This document shows positions 9,969-20,687 of a DNA stretch of 64,000 bases, piece by piece. The DNA lies in the NCBI GenBank assembly GCA_022448005.1, contig JAKUTK010000007.1, forward strand, positions 11,474-75,473. The letters are read 5' to 3'. The number at the start of each line of letters is the position of its first letter. The first letter of the stretch is position 1. A model generated the notes under the pieces. It had not been told where the DNA came from. It did no database searches and worked only from the letters and a program-made list of their open reading frames with translations. The position numbers and the translations under genes are program-made. This DNA is from Pseudomonas sp. GTDB taxonomy: Bacteria; Pseudomonadota; Gammaproteobacteria; Pseudomonadales; Pseudomonadaceae.

Positions 9969-10007
9969 AAAAAGCCCGGCTTCTCGGATGAAAAGCCGGG
10001 CTTTTTT
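9969..10007 (+). terminator. Rho-independent terminator after argB
   Basis: An 11-bp perfect stem (AAGCCCGGCTT at 9972-9982 with AAGCCGGGCTT at 9993-10003), extended by flanking A/T pairs and followed by six T residues. The A-rich 5-prime side means it can also terminate transcription arriving on the minus strand from the DUF4124 gene. Confidence 0.92.
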
Positions 10008-10026
10008 CGTCCGGGTTGAGGCTCTG

Positions 10027-10611
10027 CTACTCCGACTGACCGAGTAACTCGGCCACTCGCTCACGTTCCCGGCCGTAGCTCACTTCGGCCTGCTTTCGGG
10101 TTTGCTTGTAGCGTTCGACATCCCGTTTCAGGCTGGCCTGCTCTTTGGCGAGATTGTCGATCTGTACGAGTAGTTGCTCGGGCACTTTCCGACCAGCACG
10201 TTCATGGTTGGCCGCTTGACTCTGCAGGTTCGCCTGCTGCGTCCGCAGCGACTGGAGGTTGCCGCGGGTGATGCCGATAACGCTGTCGAGTTCTGATAGC
10301 CTGCGCGCCTTGGCACGCTCCACATCAGCGACACTGGCATACAGTCGCAGCAACTGTGCGTCGGTCTCAGCCCGGGCCTTGGCTTCCAGCAGCAGTTTGC
10401 GTTCCTGCGCTGTCGGTGCTGGCGGCACTACCTGTGTCACGCGCCCCTGATCGTTGAGGACCTCATAACCGCGACCAATGAACTGCGGCGGCACACCATG
10501 TCGATCTAGGACCACAACGCCCTTGTCATCGACATACCGATACAGTTCAGCCTGCGCTGCCGTCGCGGCTAGTAAACCCAACAGCAACAGCGCGCTGCTC
10601 CTTATTCGCAT
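10027..10611 (-). CDS. Exported DUF4124-domain coiled-coil protein
   Basis: A 194-residue protein with a cleavable signal peptide (LLLLGLLAATAAQA, cut after about residue 21). A short DUF4124 segment (LYRYVDDKGVVVLDRHGVP) follows. The rest, about 65-190, is charged and Ala/Gln/Leu-rich, strongly suggesting a long coiled coil. DUF4124 is a small beta module common at the start of periplasmic proteins in this group, and no enzymatic residues are apparent. Probable periplasmic location and unknown function. It shares the bidirectional terminator with argB and appears to be transcribed alone. Confidence 0.8.
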   Translation of the reverse strand: MRIRSSALLLLGLLAATAAQAELYRYVDDKGVVVLDRHGVPPQFIGRGYEVLNDQGRVTQVVPPAPTAQERKLLLEAKARAETDAQLLRLYASVADVERAKARRLSELDSVIGITRGNLQSLRTQQANLQSQAANHERAGRKVPEQLLVQIDNLAKEQASLKRDVERYKQTRKQAEVSYGRERERVAELLGQSE

Positions 10612-10993
10612 ACTTCAGCCTCTTCCGTATTCGGTGCGTGCGGCACTGCGACTCCAAATGCCTGTTTCTTCTTAGTGCCCGAAGGGTCTCAGCTTATACA
10701 AACCCCGTCACAGTTGCGCAGCAATAAGCGCACCAAGTGCACGGGTTTGCCCTTTGGGTTGCATGAAGCAAGCGGTCAAGCGTGAGTCGCAAGGTGCTTG
10801 GCAGGGGCCCTCCAGACCGCAGCGGCCCGGCTAATTACACTCGCGAGGCCGGCCGGCTACGCCGGCACCACGCTGACGACCGCTTCCGGACGCTGGAGCA
10901 ACCACAATTGGTCAGTAACTGACAAAAAGCAGTGAAGCGGAGATAGCTTGTTCAGGTCAATTTATCAGGCCTGACCGGCCGAGCACGCCGCTC
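10612..10993. other. Intergenic stretch without a recognised gene
   Basis: About 380 bases between the DUF4124 gene and pyrE, both on the minus strand. No coding frame with a ribosome site and no known small RNA was recognised. It contains a perfect 13-bp palindrome GTCAGT-A-ACTGAC (10911-10923), a 10-bp palindrome TCAGGCCTGA (10965-10974) just past the pyrE stop, and a GC-rich inverted repeat of GCCGGC near 10850-10865. The promoter of the DUF4124 gene should lie in the low-coordinate end. Confidence 0.5.
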
Positions 10994-11635
10994 TCAAATG
11001 CCGTATTGGTCGCGGTACGCTTGAACGGCAGGCAAGTGCCGCTTGAGCTGCTCATCCTGTCCCAGGAACTCCAGCACCTGAGCGAGAGAGACAATGCTCA
11101 CGACGGGCATGCCGTAGTCCTGCTCTACTTCTTGGATGGCAGACAGCTGGCCCTGGCCCCGCTCCTGCCGATTCAACGCAATCAGCACGCCAGCGGCTTG
11201 CGCGCCCTGGGCCTGAATGATCTGCATGACTTCGCGAACAGCGGTCCCTGCGGTGATCACGTCATCGACGATCAACACGCGGCCATTAAGCGGCGCACCG
11301 ACCAACGTCCCCCCTTCGCCATGGTCCTTGGCTTCCTTGCGGTTAAAGCACCAAGGCAGGTCACGCTGGTGATGCTCAGCCAGCGAGATGGCTGTCGCCG
11401 CCGCCAGAGGAATACCTTTGTAGGCAGGCCCGAAGATCACATCGAAATCGATGCCGCTGTCGGCAACAGCTGCGGCGTAGAAGCGACCCAACTGTGCCAG
11501 CGCCGCGCCACTGTCGAACAATCCGGCGTTGAAGAAGTAGGGGCTGGTGCGCCCGGACTTCAAGGTGAACTCACCGAAGCGCAGAACCCCGCGTTCGATG
11601 GCGAAGCGAATGAACTCGCGCTGGTACGCCTGCAT
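10994..11635 (-). CDS. pyrE: Orotate phosphoribosyltransferase
   Basis: Converts orotate and PRPP to orotidine monophosphate in de novo pyrimidine synthesis. It has 213 residues, as for the E. coli enzyme. The PRPP-binding signature [16 protein letters not shown] lies at about residues 120-135. The N-terminal region has [16 protein letters not shown] (about 23-38) and the mobile catalytic loop follows [13 protein letters not shown] (about 97-109). It is divergent from crc with an 84-base gap, the arrangement conserved in pseudomonads. Confidence 0.97.
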   Translation of the reverse strand: MQAYQREFIRFAIERGVLRFGEFTLKSGRTSPYFFNAGLFDSGAALAQLGRFYAAAVADSGIDFDVIFGPAYKGIPLAAATAISLAEHHQRDLPWCFNRKEAKDHGEGGTLVGAPLNGRVLIVDDVITAGTAVREVMQIIQAQGAQAAGVLIALNRQERGQGQLSAIQEVEQDYGMPVVSIVSLAQVLEFLGQDEQLKRHLPAVQAYRDQYGI

Positions 11636-11719
11636 GAAGAATATTCCCGGAAGACACTGATTTAGCTAATTGCAAAGAGCTTGGGTTATCATACACGCAC
11701 GTGTTTTTAGGGGCCATTT

Positions 11720-12499
11720 ATGCGGATCATCAGCGTCAACGTGAATGGCATTCAAGCGGCGGCGCAGCGGGGTTTGCTCAGCTGGTTGCAAGCGCAGAAT
11801 GCCGATGTCATCTGCCTGCAGGATACCCGCGCCTCCGTAGTAGAACTCGACGATCCGGCTTACCAGCTTGACGGCTATTTTCTCTATACCGTCGATGCGG
11901 AAATCCCAGAACAGGGCGGTGTCGCGCTGTACTCCAGGCTGCAGCCAAAGGCTGTCATCATGGGCCTCGGATTCGAGACTGCCGACTGTTACGGCCGTTA
12001 TCTACAGGCCGACTTTGATAAGGTCAGCATCGCCACGCTGCTATTGCCAACTGGCCGTGGCGGGGATGAAGACTTGAATCAGAAGTTCAAGTTCATGGAC
12101 GACTTCGCCCATTACCTCGACAAGCAGCGCCGCAAGCGTCGCGAATATATCTATTGCGGCTCGCTATACGTCGCGCATCAGAAGCTGGATGTGAAGAACT
12201 GGCGCGACTGCCAGCAGGCGACTGGCTTTCTAGCGCCCGAGCGGGCGTGGCTGGATGAGATTTTTGGCAACATGGGTTACATCGATGCGCTGCGCGAAGT
12301 CACCCGTGAGGGCGATCTCTATAGCTGGTGGCCCGATACCGAACAGGCTCAGATGCTCAATTTGGGTTGGCGATTCGACTATCAGATCCTGACATCCGGC
12401 ATGCGTCGTTTCGTCCGCAACGCCCGTCTACCGCGCCAGCCGCGCTTCTCCCAGCATGCCCCATTGGTCGTGGATTACGACTGGACGCTGAGCCTCTAA
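11720..12499 (+). CDS. crc: Catabolite repression control protein Crc
   Basis: Partner of Hfq in carbon catabolite repression: it stabilises Hfq on A-rich target mRNAs to block translation of transport and catabolic genes. The 259-residue protein has the exonuclease III-like fold, seen in RIISVNVNGIQAAAQRGL at the start, QNADVICLQDTRA at about 31, and CGSLYVAHQKLDVKNW at about 148, followed by the terminal HAPLVVDYDWTL. The nuclease site is degenerate, as known for Crc. The start is supported by AGGGG seven bases upstream. It is divergent from pyrE. An Hfq/Crc-like target sits at the glcA ribosome site further along. Confidence 0.96.
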   Translation: MRIISVNVNGIQAAAQRGLLSWLQAQNADVICLQDTRASVVELDDPAYQLDGYFLYTVDAEIPEQGGVALYSRLQPKAVIMGLGFETADCYGRYLQADFDKVSIATLLLPTGRGGDEDLNQKFKFMDDFAHYLDKQRRKRREYIYCGSLYVAHQKLDVKNWRDCQQATGFLAPERAWLDEIFGNMGYIDALREVTREGDLYSWWPDTEQAQMLNLGWRFDYQILTSGMRRFVRNARLPRQPRFSQHAPLVVDYDWTLSL

Positions 12500-12560
12500 C
12501 AACCTAAAAAGCACGCGCCCGATCTAGGTGCGCGCTTGCTGGGCCAATCTGAGCTAGACC

Positions 12561-12929
12561 CTATTTAACGATCCGCCAACAGAACGGATAACGATAGGGT
12601 TTGCCCTCGTTGGCACGGATGCCAGCGATCACAACCAGCACCAGAGCCACCACGCTGATCAGCGCCATTAGCGGAAAACCGATCAGTATCCAGGCCAACA
12701 CGCCACAGATCATCAGCAAGATACTGAAGGTGATCTGAAAGTTCAGTGCCTCCTTGCCCTGCTCATCGACGAACGGATCCATATCTTTCTTCAGCTGCCA
12801 GACGATCAACGGCCCCAGGACGTTGCCGATCATTGGCACCAGAAACCAGAAGAACGCCGAGTAATGACAGAACATGGCCCATTGCCGCGCTTGGGCAGAC
12901 GGTACCGGAATCAATTCTTGGTCAGACAT
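12561..12929 (-). CDS. DUF4870-domain small membrane protein
   Basis: A 122-residue protein with three to four membrane segments (about 15-42, 65-85 and 87-108). It shows the DUF4870 pattern: a WAMFCHYSAFFWFLVPMIGN start, then VWQLKKDMDPFVDEQGKEAL in a loop, then FQITFSIL. These proteins resemble the Tic20 fold, and their bacterial role is unknown. It lies 16 bases downstream of rph on the same strand, so the two are probably co-transcribed. Preceded by a good AGGAGAA ribosome site. Confidence 0.88.
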   Translation of the reverse strand: MSDQELIPVPSAQARQWAMFCHYSAFFWFLVPMIGNVLGPLIVWQLKKDMDPFVDEQGKEALNFQITFSILLMICGVLAWILIGFPLMALISVVALVLVVIAGIRANEGKPYRYPFCWRIVK

Positions 12930-12945
12930 GGCGTTCTCCTTCTGA

Positions 12946-13668
12946 TTAGTCGGCTAGCGCGGCCTGCTGCAGAGCGAACAGCTCCTGCATACCGGCTTGA
13001 GCCAAACCAAGCATGGCATTGAGCTCATCCGGCTGGAACGGCGCGCCCTCTGCGGTGCCCTGCACCTCGATAAAACCGCCGCCGCTGGTCATCACCACGT
13101 TCAGGTCCGTCTCGGCGGCCGAATCCTCCAGGTAATCAAGGTCCAGGACCGGCTCGCCCTGATACATCCCTACCGAGACAGCCGCGACCATCTGCTTGAG
13201 AGGATCGCCACCCTTCAACCCGCCGCGCTTCTTCAGCAACTTCAGCGCATCGACCAGCGCCACCATCGCTCCGGTAATTGATGCAGTACGCGTACCGCCG
13301 TCCGCCTGTATCACGTCGCAGTCGATATAGATGGTGTTCTCGCCCAGTTTGCTCATATCCAGCGATGCCCGCAGCGAACGGCCGATCAATCGCTGGATTT
13401 CTAAGGTGCGCCCGCCCTGCTTTCCGCGACTGGCTTCACGCTGGTTACGCTCGCCAGTCGCTCGCGGCAACATGCCGTATTCCGCAGTCAGCCAGCCCTG
13501 CCCCTGCCCCTTGAGGAAGCGCGGCACGCCATTCTCGATACTGGCGGTGCAAATCACCTTGGTGTCGCCGAACTCCACCAGAACCGAACCCTCGGCGTGC
13601 TTGGTGTAGTTGCGAGTAATGCGGATCGATCGCAGCTGATCGGCAGCGCGGCCACTGGGACGCTTCAT
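12946..13668 (-). CDS. rph: Ribonuclease PH
   Basis: Phosphate-dependent 3-prime to 5-prime exoribonuclease that trims tRNA 3-prime ends. The 240 residues fit the family. The hallmark region [20 protein letters not shown] (about 67-86) with [10 protein letters not shown] following is intact, as are [20 protein letters not shown] (about 112-131) and the C-terminal [19 protein letters not shown] (about 177-195). It is divergent from yicC with a 214-base gap, the standard gammaproteobacterial neighbourhood. Confidence 0.97.
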   Translation of the reverse strand: MKRPSGRAADQLRSIRITRNYTKHAEGSVLVEFGDTKVICTASIENGVPRFLKGQGQGWLTAEYGMLPRATGERNQREASRGKQGGRTLEIQRLIGRSLRASLDMSKLGENTIYIDCDVIQADGGTRTASITGAMVALVDALKLLKKRGGLKGGDPLKQMVAAVSVGMYQGEPVLDLDYLEDSAAETDLNVVMTSGGGFIEVQGTAEGAPFQPDELNAMLGLAQAGMQELFALQQAALAD

Positions 13669-13882
13669 GAGGCTTTCCTGATTCTGAGTGAATTGACCTG
13701 CATTATAGAGGCCTGACCTACGGTAAGGGCCACCGTCGAGCCACTCGACTCACGAGCCAGCGACTGAATCGAGCACCCCACTCGCCAAACGGCCTTGAGG
13801 GCAGTTAACGGCGCAGCGGCGTCATTGACCGCGTTTTCCTTTACAATCCTCCGCCTTTCGCCACCGCATCGAGAGGTTCCCC

Positions 13883-14746
13883 ATGATCTACAGCATGACC
13901 GCTTTCGCCCGCGCCGAGCAGGCCGGCGAGCACGGCACCCTGAGCTGGGAGATCCGCTCGGTCAATCACCGCTACCTTGAACCGCACCTGCGCCTGCCCG
14001 AGTCCTTCCGCGACCTCGAAGGCGCCATTCGCGAAGCACTGCGCAAGGGGCTATCCCGCGGCAAGGTCGAATGCACCCTGCGCTTTGCCGAAGATGCTGC
14101 AGGTCGCTCCATGCAGGTCGATCACCAACGAGCAGGCCAGCTGATCGCTGCCGCGGAAAGCGTTGCGGCAATGATCAAACAGCCCGCGCCGTTGAACCCG
14201 CTAGAGATTCTCTCCTGGCCAGGCGTGCTGGTCGGCGACGCTGCGGACCCGCAAGCACTCAACACCTCGGCTCTGCAGTTGTTTCACCAGGCGCTGGAGC
14301 AGATGAAAGACGGCCGTCTGCGCGAAGGCGAAGAACTCGCCCGCCTGATCAACGAGCGGCTTGATGCCATCGGCACGGAAACCGCCACCCTCCGCAGCCA
14401 GGTTCCACAGATGCTCGCGGCGCAGCGTCAGAAACTGCTAGACCGCTGCGTGGAAATGCGCGCCGAGCTGGATCCTCAGCGCCTTGAGCAAGAGCTTGTG
14501 ATGCTGGCGCAGAAAAGCGACGTGGCCGAAGAGATTGATCGTCTTGGCACCCACGTCACTGAAGTACGCCGCGTTTTGAAGTCCGGCGGAGCGGCCGGTC
14601 GCCGTCTGGATTTTCTCATGCAGGAACTCAACCGCGAAGCCAACACACTGGGCTCCAAGGCATTCGACACGCGCAGCACCCAGGCAGCGGTCAATCTCAA
14701 GGTATTGATCGAGCAGATGCGTGAGCAGGTCCAGAACATCGAATAA
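13883..14746 (+). CDS. yicC: YicC family endoribonuclease
   Basis: A 287-residue YicC protein with the family N-terminus (MIYSMTAFARAE, then SWEIRSVNHRYLE at about 24-36) and the C-terminal DUF1732 domain ending LIEQMREQVQNIE, including RRLDFLMQELNREANTLGSK at about 238-257. E. coli YicC is reported to act as an endoribonuclease involved in small-RNA turnover. The family connection is firm, but the exact target here is not known. Preceded by AGAGG. It lies 71 bases upstream of gmk on the same strand. Confidence 0.93.
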   Translation: MIYSMTAFARAEQAGEHGTLSWEIRSVNHRYLEPHLRLPESFRDLEGAIREALRKGLSRGKVECTLRFAEDAAGRSMQVDHQRAGQLIAAAESVAAMIKQPAPLNPLEILSWPGVLVGDAADPQALNTSALQLFHQALEQMKDGRLREGEELARLINERLDAIGTETATLRSQVPQMLAAQRQKLLDRCVEMRAELDPQRLEQELVMLAQKSDVAEEIDRLGTHVTEVRRVLKSGGAAGRRLDFLMQELNREANTLGSKAFDTRSTQAAVNLKVLIEQMREQVQNIE

Positions 14747-14769
14747 CAACTAAGCTTGGCCTGACTTGA

Positions 14770-15438
<669 letters not shown>

Positions 15439-15634
15439 AACGGCGACTAAAAACTGTAAACAATGGGGTGGCGGCTGGCACCGAGCCGCGGCAGAAGCCT
15501 CGCGCTTCTGCTTGAGGCGGGACGCCCGGAGCGGCTTTGCGCTTTTACCGCTTCCCTATTGGCTGGTGATTTTTTAGACTATCCCGTCCGCTCGCCCATT
15601 CGGGCACGCTTTACCGTTATTGATGAGGAACACC

Positions 15635-15898
15635 ATGGCCCGCGTTACCGTTGAAGATTGCCTGGACAACGTAGATAACCGCTTCGAGCTGGTCATGCTC
15701 GCGACCAAGCGCTCGCGCCAACTGGCCACCGGTGGCAAAGAGCCCAAGGTAGCTTGGGAAAATGACAAGCCGACCGTTGTGGCCCTGCGTGAAATCGCTT
15801 CTGGTCTGGTTGACTATGACGTCATCGCTCAGGACGACATCGTCGACGACGAGCCGCTGTTCGTTCAGTATGAGGAAGAGCCCAACGAGGCCCTCTGA
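15635..15898 (+). CDS. rpoZ: RNA polymerase omega subunit
   Basis: The small subunit that helps assemble beta-prime and, in proteobacteria, forms part of a ppGpp site on RNA polymerase. The product has 87 residues starting [20 protein letters not shown], with [13 protein letters not shown] in the conserved core at about 26-38. The ATG at 15635 follows GATGAGGAA; an in-frame TTG at 15620 is a less likely start. Its pairing with spoT, the ppGpp enzyme, is widely conserved and functionally sensible. Confidence 0.97.
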   Translation: MARVTVEDCLDNVDNRFELVMLATKRSRQLATGGKEPKVAWENDKPTVVALREIASGLVDYDVIAQDDIVDDEPLFVQYEEEPNEAL

Positions 15899-15958
15899 TT
15901 AAATGCCAGGTCGAAGTCGAACCGCAGTCACAGTGCAGCGCCGGCGAGGAGCAATTCC

Positions 15959-18067
15959 TTGCCAGCCATAGACGCTCTTGCTGATCGCCTGTCGACCTAT
16001 CTCGGCGACGACCAAGTCAACCTGGTCCGCCGCGCCTATTTCTACGCCGAGCAGGCCCACGATGGCCAGCGCCGGCGCAGCGGTGAAGCCTACGTCACCC
16101 ATCCCCTTGCGGTAGCCAACATCCTTGCTGACATGCACATGGACCATCAGAGCCTGATGGCCGCGATGCTGCATGACGTCATCGAAGACACCGGCATTGC
16201 CAAGGAAGCGCTCACCGCGCAATTTGGTGAAACCGTCGCCGAGTTGGTGGACGGCGTCAGCAAGCTCACCCAGATGAAGTTCGAAACCAAGGCCGAAGCT
16301 CAGGCCGAGAACTTCCAGAAAATGGCCATGGCCATGGCACGCGACATTCGCGTGATCCTGGTCAAGCTCGCTGACCGCCTGCACAACATGCGCACCCTTG
16401 AGGTGCTGGCAGGCGAGAAGCGTCGACGCATCGCCAAGGAAACCCTGGAAATCTACGCGCCCATCGCCAACCGGCTGGGCATGCACGCCATGCGCGTGGA
16501 ATTCGAGGATCTGGGTTTCAAGGCCATGCACCCGATGCGCTCGGAGCGGATCCGCGCCGCGGTGCGTCGCGCGCGCGGCAATCGCAACGAAATCGTCGAA
16601 AAGATCGAGCAGTCGCTGACTCACTGCCTAGAACGCGACGGCCTGGCAGGCGAAGTCGTCGGCCGCGAGAAGCACCTCTACAGCATCTACAAGAAGATGC
16701 GCGGCAAGCGAAAGGCGTTCAACGAGATCATGGACGTCTACGCCTTCCGCATCGTCGTCGACAAGGTCGATACCTGTTATCGGGTACTCGGCGCGGTACA
16801 CAGTCTCTACAAGCCCCTCCCGGGCCGCTTCAAGGATTACATCGCGATCCCCAAGGCCAACGGCTACCAGTCTCTGCATACCACGCTGTTCGGTATGCAC
16901 GGGGTGCCCATCGAAATCCAGATCCGCACTCGTGAGATGGAAGAGATGGCCAACAATGGCATCGCCGCACACTGGCTGTACAAATCCAACGGGGAAGAGG
17001 CTCCCAAGGGCACGCACGCCCGCGCACGCCAATGGCTCAAAGGCGTGCTGGAGTTGCAGGAACGCGCCGGCAATTCGCTGGAATTCATCGAGAGCGTCAA
17101 GATCGACCTCTTTCCCGACGAGGTCTATGTCTTCACTCCCAAGGGCAGCATCATGGAGCTGCCGAAGGGATCCACCGCAGTGGACTTCGCCTATGCGGTG
17201 CACACCGACGTCGGCAACACCTGCATAGCCTGCCGCGTCAATCGGCGCCTGGCGCCGCTTTCGCAGGCCCTTGAAAGCGGCTGCACCGTTGAGATTGTGA
17301 CCGCGCCGGGCGCTCGCCCCAACCCGGCCTGGCTGAATTTTGTTGTCACCGGCAAGGCGCGGACGCATATCCGCCACGCACTGAAGCTGCAACGCCGCTC
17401 GGAATCGATCAATCTCGGCGAGCGCCTGCTGAACAAGGCACTGACCGGTTTCGAAACCAGCCTTGAAAGCATTTCCCAAGAACGCATCCGCACGGTACTC
17501 AACGAGTACCACATGGAAGTCATCGAGGACCTGCTCGAAGACATCGGGCTGGGCAATCGCATGGCCTACGTGATTGCCCGGCGCCTGCTCGCCAGTGACG
17601 GCGAACAGGCACCGAGCGATGAAGGCCCGCTGGCTATCCGTGGCACTGAGGGCCTGGTGCTGAACTATGCCAAGTGCTGCACGCCGATTCCTGGCGATCC
17701 CATCGTCGGTCATCTGTCGGCCGGGAAAGGCATGGTGGTGCACCTCGACACCTGCCGGAACATTGCCGATGTACGGCACAACCCGGACAAATGCATCCAG
17801 CTGTCCTGGTCGAAGGACGTCACCGGCGAGTTCAATGTCGAGCTGAGGGTCGAGTTGGAGCACCAGCGCGGCCTGATCGCCTTGCTGGCGGGAAGCGTCA
17901 ATGCTGCCGACGGCAACATCGAGAAGATCGGCATGGACGAGCGCGACGGTCGCATCAGCGTGGTCCAGCTGGTGGTCAGCGTTCACGACCGGGTACACCT
18001 GGCCCGCGTCATCAAGAAGCTTCGCGCCATCAAGGGTGTCATGCGCATTACCCGGATGAAGGCCTAG
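15959..18067 (+). CDS. spoT: Bifunctional (p)ppGpp synthase/hydrolase SpoT
   Basis: Controls the stringent response by degrading and, more weakly, making (p)ppGpp. It has 702 residues. Domains in order: HD hydrolase with [16 protein letters not shown] (about 42) and [10 protein letters not shown] (about 71); synthetase with [17 protein letters not shown] (about 294); TGS ([20 protein letters not shown], about 391); a helical and conserved-cysteine region ([11 protein letters not shown], about 567); and a C-terminal ACT domain (about 625-700). The start codon is TTG at 15959 after GAGGAG. No better ATG gives the expected family N-terminus [12 protein letters not shown], so a TTG start is well supported. 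Confidence 0.97.
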   Translation: MPAIDALADRLSTYLGDDQVNLVRRAYFYAEQAHDGQRRRSGEAYVTHPLAVANILADMHMDHQSLMAAMLHDVIEDTGIAKEALTAQFGETVAELVDGVSKLTQMKFETKAEAQAENFQKMAMAMARDIRVILVKLADRLHNMRTLEVLAGEKRRRIAKETLEIYAPIANRLGMHAMRVEFEDLGFKAMHPMRSERIRAAVRRARGNRNEIVEKIEQSLTHCLERDGLAGEVVGREKHLYSIYKKMRGKRKAFNEIMDVYAFRIVVDKVDTCYRVLGAVHSLYKPLPGRFKDYIAIPKANGYQSLHTTLFGMHGVPIEIQIRTREMEEMANNGIAAHWLYKSNGEEAPKGTHARARQWLKGVLELQERAGNSLEFIESVKIDLFPDEVYVFTPKGSIMELPKGSTAVDFAYAVHTDVGNTCIACRVNRRLAPLSQALESGCTVEIVTAPGARPNPAWLNFVVTGKARTHIRHALKLQRRSESINLGERLLNKALTGFETSLESISQERIRTVLNEYHMEVIEDLLEDIGLGNRMAYVIARRLLASDGEQAPSDEGPLAIRGTEGLVLNYAKCCTPIPGDPIVGHLSAGKGMVVHLDTCRNIADVRHNPDKCIQLSWSKDVTGEFNVELRVELEHQRGLIALLAGSVNAADGNIEKIGMDERDGRISVVQLVVSVHDRVHLARVIKKLRAIKGVMRITRMKA

Positions 18068-18159
18068 CGACTCCGCCAGTTCCACGCTCGTCACGGGGCT
18101 TTTGCCCGCTCGCTTCAGCCCGTATCCTCTTGGGCCGCACTCTTCTATCGGAGCACCCC

Positions 18160-18540
18160 ATGAGCAAGACCGTGATCCACAGCGATAACGCACCCGCCGC
18201 CATTGGCACCTATTCCCAAGCAATCAAAGCCGGCAATACCGTTTACATGTCCGGTCAGATCCCGCTGGATCCCAAGACGATGGAGCTGGTGGAAGGCTTC
18301 GAAGCCCAGACCGTGCAGGTTTTCGAAAACCTCAAGGCCGTCGCCGAGGCCGCTGACGGATCGCTGAAAGATATCGTCAAACTGAACATCTTCCTCACCG
18401 ATCTCGGCAACTTTGCCACCGTCAACGAGGTCATGAGCCGCTACTTCCAGCAGCCCTACCCCGCCCGCGCCGCCATCGGCATTGCTGCGTTGCCCAAGGG
18501 CGCGCAAGTCGAAATGGACGCCGTTCTGGTACTCGAGTAA
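18160..18540 (+). CDS. ridA: RidA family reactive-intermediate deaminase
   Basis: Hydrolyses reactive enamine/imine intermediates such as 2-aminoacrylate released by PLP enzymes, protecting PLP-dependent enzymes. The 126-residue product starts [20 protein letters not shown] and contains [11 protein letters not shown] at about 30-40. The C-terminal signature [21 protein letters not shown] includes the arginine that binds the substrate carboxylate. The ATG at 18160 follows ATCGGAGC. It lies directly after spoT, as in many gammaproteobacteria. Confidence 0.96.
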   Translation: MSKTVIHSDNAPAAIGTYSQAIKAGNTVYMSGQIPLDPKTMELVEGFEAQTVQVFENLKAVAEAADGSLKDIVKLNIFLTDLGNFATVNEVMSRYFQQPYPARAAIGIAALPKGAQVEMDAVLVLE

Positions 18541-18579
18541 TCGCGCCAGCCTGTCGGCCGGTTGCAGGGAGCGCGACTG

Positions 18580-20682
18580 ATGACTCTACCCGGCCGCTTG
18601 GCACCACGCCTGCTGCTTGCCAGCGCTGGCTTGCTGGCAGCCTGCGTGCTCTACCTCGCCGAACCGATGCTGCTGCAAACACTGCGCAACAGCTTGTTCG
18701 ACCAGTATCAGCGCTGGCAGCCTCGGCCAGCGCCGGCACAAACCAAAGTGCTGGTGCTGGACATCGACGAAGACAGCCTCGCGCGTCTCGGCCAGTGGCC
18801 CTGGCCCAGGGACCAGATGGCGCAGCTGCTGGACCGGCTGCGTGAGGCTGGCGCTGCCGTTGTGGTATTCGACGTGCTGTTCGCCGAACCGGACCGCAGC
18901 TCTCCGACGCAACTCCACGAACGGCTCCCTCCCGATCTCGCTACGCACCTGAAGCAACTGCCGGATCATGACCAGTTGTTCGCCGACGCACTCCAGCGCC
19001 AGCCGAGTGTTCTCGGCTTTGCAGCAACGCGCGCGCCGACCCGATCCACACCCATCAACCGCTTCGCAGTGCGGCTTCAGGCTGATGGGCGTAGTCCCGC
19101 TTTTCCGATCTACTCCGGCACCGCCACGGCATTGCCGGAACTGGAATCGGCAGCGGCAGGAAGCGGTGCCATGACATTCCAAGCGGACGGGGACGGCGTG
19201 GTAAGGCGCGTGCCGCTGATGATCAAGGTTGGCGACCATCTGCTGCCGTCGCTTTCGGCCGAAGCGATACGCGTTTTTCTAAAGCAGAACCTCTACCGGG
19301 TCGACGCCGATTCACGCGGTGACGTCGCCCAGGTCAGCATCGGCCGTATCGCTCTTCCGACCAATCGTCACGGCGAACTCTGGGTGCACTATCGCGCCGA
19401 AATGAGCGCACAAAACCTGCCGGCATGGCAGCTGTTCGAGGGACGTCCCGACCCCAGACTGCAAGGCGCCGTCGTACTGGTAGGCAGCTCGGCGCAAGGG
19501 CTGCAGGACCTGCGCTTCAGCCCGCTTGGCGGCATGCTTCCTGGCGTACAGGTGCATGCGCAGGCCGTCGAGCAGGCACTGTTCGGCACGCCACTGCAAC
19601 GTCCTTACTGGGCCAACCCGATCGAGGCTGTGACTCTCCTTCTCGCCGCCCTTGTTCTCTGTGGCATTACGCTTACCACCGGAGCTCTGACCGGCGCCCT
19701 GGTATCGGCTGGGCTGCTGGCAACGCTGAATGTCATTGCCTGGTGGGCCTACTCACGCCATGGCTTGCTGTTCGATGCGCTCAGCCCAAGCCTGGGTCTG
19801 ACCATCACCTACCTTGGCGCCAGCATTGCTCGCCATCGTGCCAGTGAACAGCAGCAGCGCTGGGTGCGCGCAGCCTTCTCCCGCTATATCTCACCGAACC
19901 TCGTCGAGCATCTGGTACGTCACCCGGAACAGTTGCGCCTGGGTGGCGAGCGGCGCTGCTGCAGCTTCGTCTTCACTGACCTGACAGATTCGACCCGGCT
20001 GATGGAGGGGCAACCGCCAGAGCGAGTGGTAAGCATGCTCAATGAATATCTGGAGGGCATCATCCAGATCGCCTTCCGCCATCACGGAACGCTGGAACGC
20101 ATCATGGGCGACGGTATGGCTATTCTTTTCTCCGCACCGTTGGCGCAGCCCGACCATCAGCAACGCGCACTCGCCTGCGCTTTGGAGATTCGCCGGTTCA
20201 CTCGCGAGCATGCCGCCGCCCAGCACACCGCCGGAATTGCGCTTGGCCCCACTCGCATTGGCGTGCACAGCGGCGACGTAGTTGTAGGCAATTTCGGCGG
20301 CTCGACGCTGTTCGACTACCGTGCGCTCGGGGACGCGGTCAATGTCGCAGCGCGGATCGAAGGTGTGAACCGTTATTTCGGCACCGAGCTGTGCGTGTCG
20401 CAGGCGATTCGCGATGCCAACCCCGACACGCCGATGCGACCGGTCGGCAATGTATTGCTCAAGGGTAAGGAGCAGCCGCTCCGCCTTTACGAGCCTTGCG
20501 AAACGCAACCGGACGCTCTGTACGAGGCGGCACACAAACTACTGTCAGAGGACGAGGGCTACGCCCTCGAAGCATTCGAGCGGCTGGATATTCAGCGGCA
20601 GGATGATGCGCTGGTGCGCTACCAGCTCGAGCGGTTGCGCAGCGGGCAACACGGTGAGCTCATCGTGATGACAGATAAGTAG
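18580..20682 (+). CDS. CHASE2-domain class III adenylate/guanylate cyclase
   Basis: A 700-residue membrane receptor cyclase. It has an N-terminal signal-anchor (about 7-22), a periplasmic CHASE2 sensor (about 45-330, with VLVLDIDEDSLARLGQWPW and VFDVLFAEPD), then two or three membrane segments (about 340-415), then a cytoplasmic class III cyclase domain (about 455-620). Catalytic features are intact: metal Asp in FTDLTDST (about 467), GDGMAILFSAP, and the D/N/R set in FDYRALGDAVNVAARIE. It is predicted to make cAMP; guanylate specificity cannot be fully excluded. An ATG at 18580 follows AGGGAG, and a TTG at 18562 is weaker. It is convergent with an OmpA-like/FecR pair that commonly accompanies such cyclases. 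Confidence 0.93.
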   Translation: MTLPGRLAPRLLLASAGLLAACVLYLAEPMLLQTLRNSLFDQYQRWQPRPAPAQTKVLVLDIDEDSLARLGQWPWPRDQMAQLLDRLREAGAAVVVFDVLFAEPDRSSPTQLHERLPPDLATHLKQLPDHDQLFADALQRQPSVLGFAATRAPTRSTPINRFAVRLQADGRSPAFPIYSGTATALPELESAAAGSGAMTFQADGDGVVRRVPLMIKVGDHLLPSLSAEAIRVFLKQNLYRVDADSRGDVAQVSIGRIALPTNRHGELWVHYRAEMSAQNLPAWQLFEGRPDPRLQGAVVLVGSSAQGLQDLRFSPLGGMLPGVQVHAQAVEQALFGTPLQRPYWANPIEAVTLLLAALVLCGITLTTGALTGALVSAGLLATLNVIAWWAYSRHGLLFDALSPSLGLTITYLGASIARHRASEQQQRWVRAAFSRYISPNLVEHLVRHPEQLRLGGERRCCSFVFTDLTDSTRLMEGQPPERVVSMLNEYLEGIIQIAFRHHGTLERIMGDGMAILFSAPLAQPDHQQRALACALEIRRFTREHAAAQHTAGIALGPTRIGVHSGDVVVGNFGGSTLFDYRALGDAVNVAARIEGVNRYFGTELCVSQAIRDANPDTPMRPVGNVLLKGKEQPLRLYEPCETQPDALYEAAHKLLSEDEGYALEAFERLDIQRQDDALVRYQLERLRSGQHGELIVMTDK

Positions 20683-20687
20683 ATCTC

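Noticed and set aside
12500-12545. GC-rich partial hairpin after crc
   Set aside because: The stem is imperfect (five core pairs with bulges) and lacks a T run.
15491-15511. 8-bp perfect hairpin GCAGAAGC / GCTTCTGC between gmk and rpoZ
   Set aside because: No T tract follows, so it was not called a terminator. It may be a weak attenuator or mRNA-processing hairpin.
16628-18223. Long open frame opposite spoT (about 530 codons, minus strand)
   Set aside because: It mirrors spoT, whose full domain set is clear. Long antisense frames are expected in GC-rich DNA with strong third-position bias.
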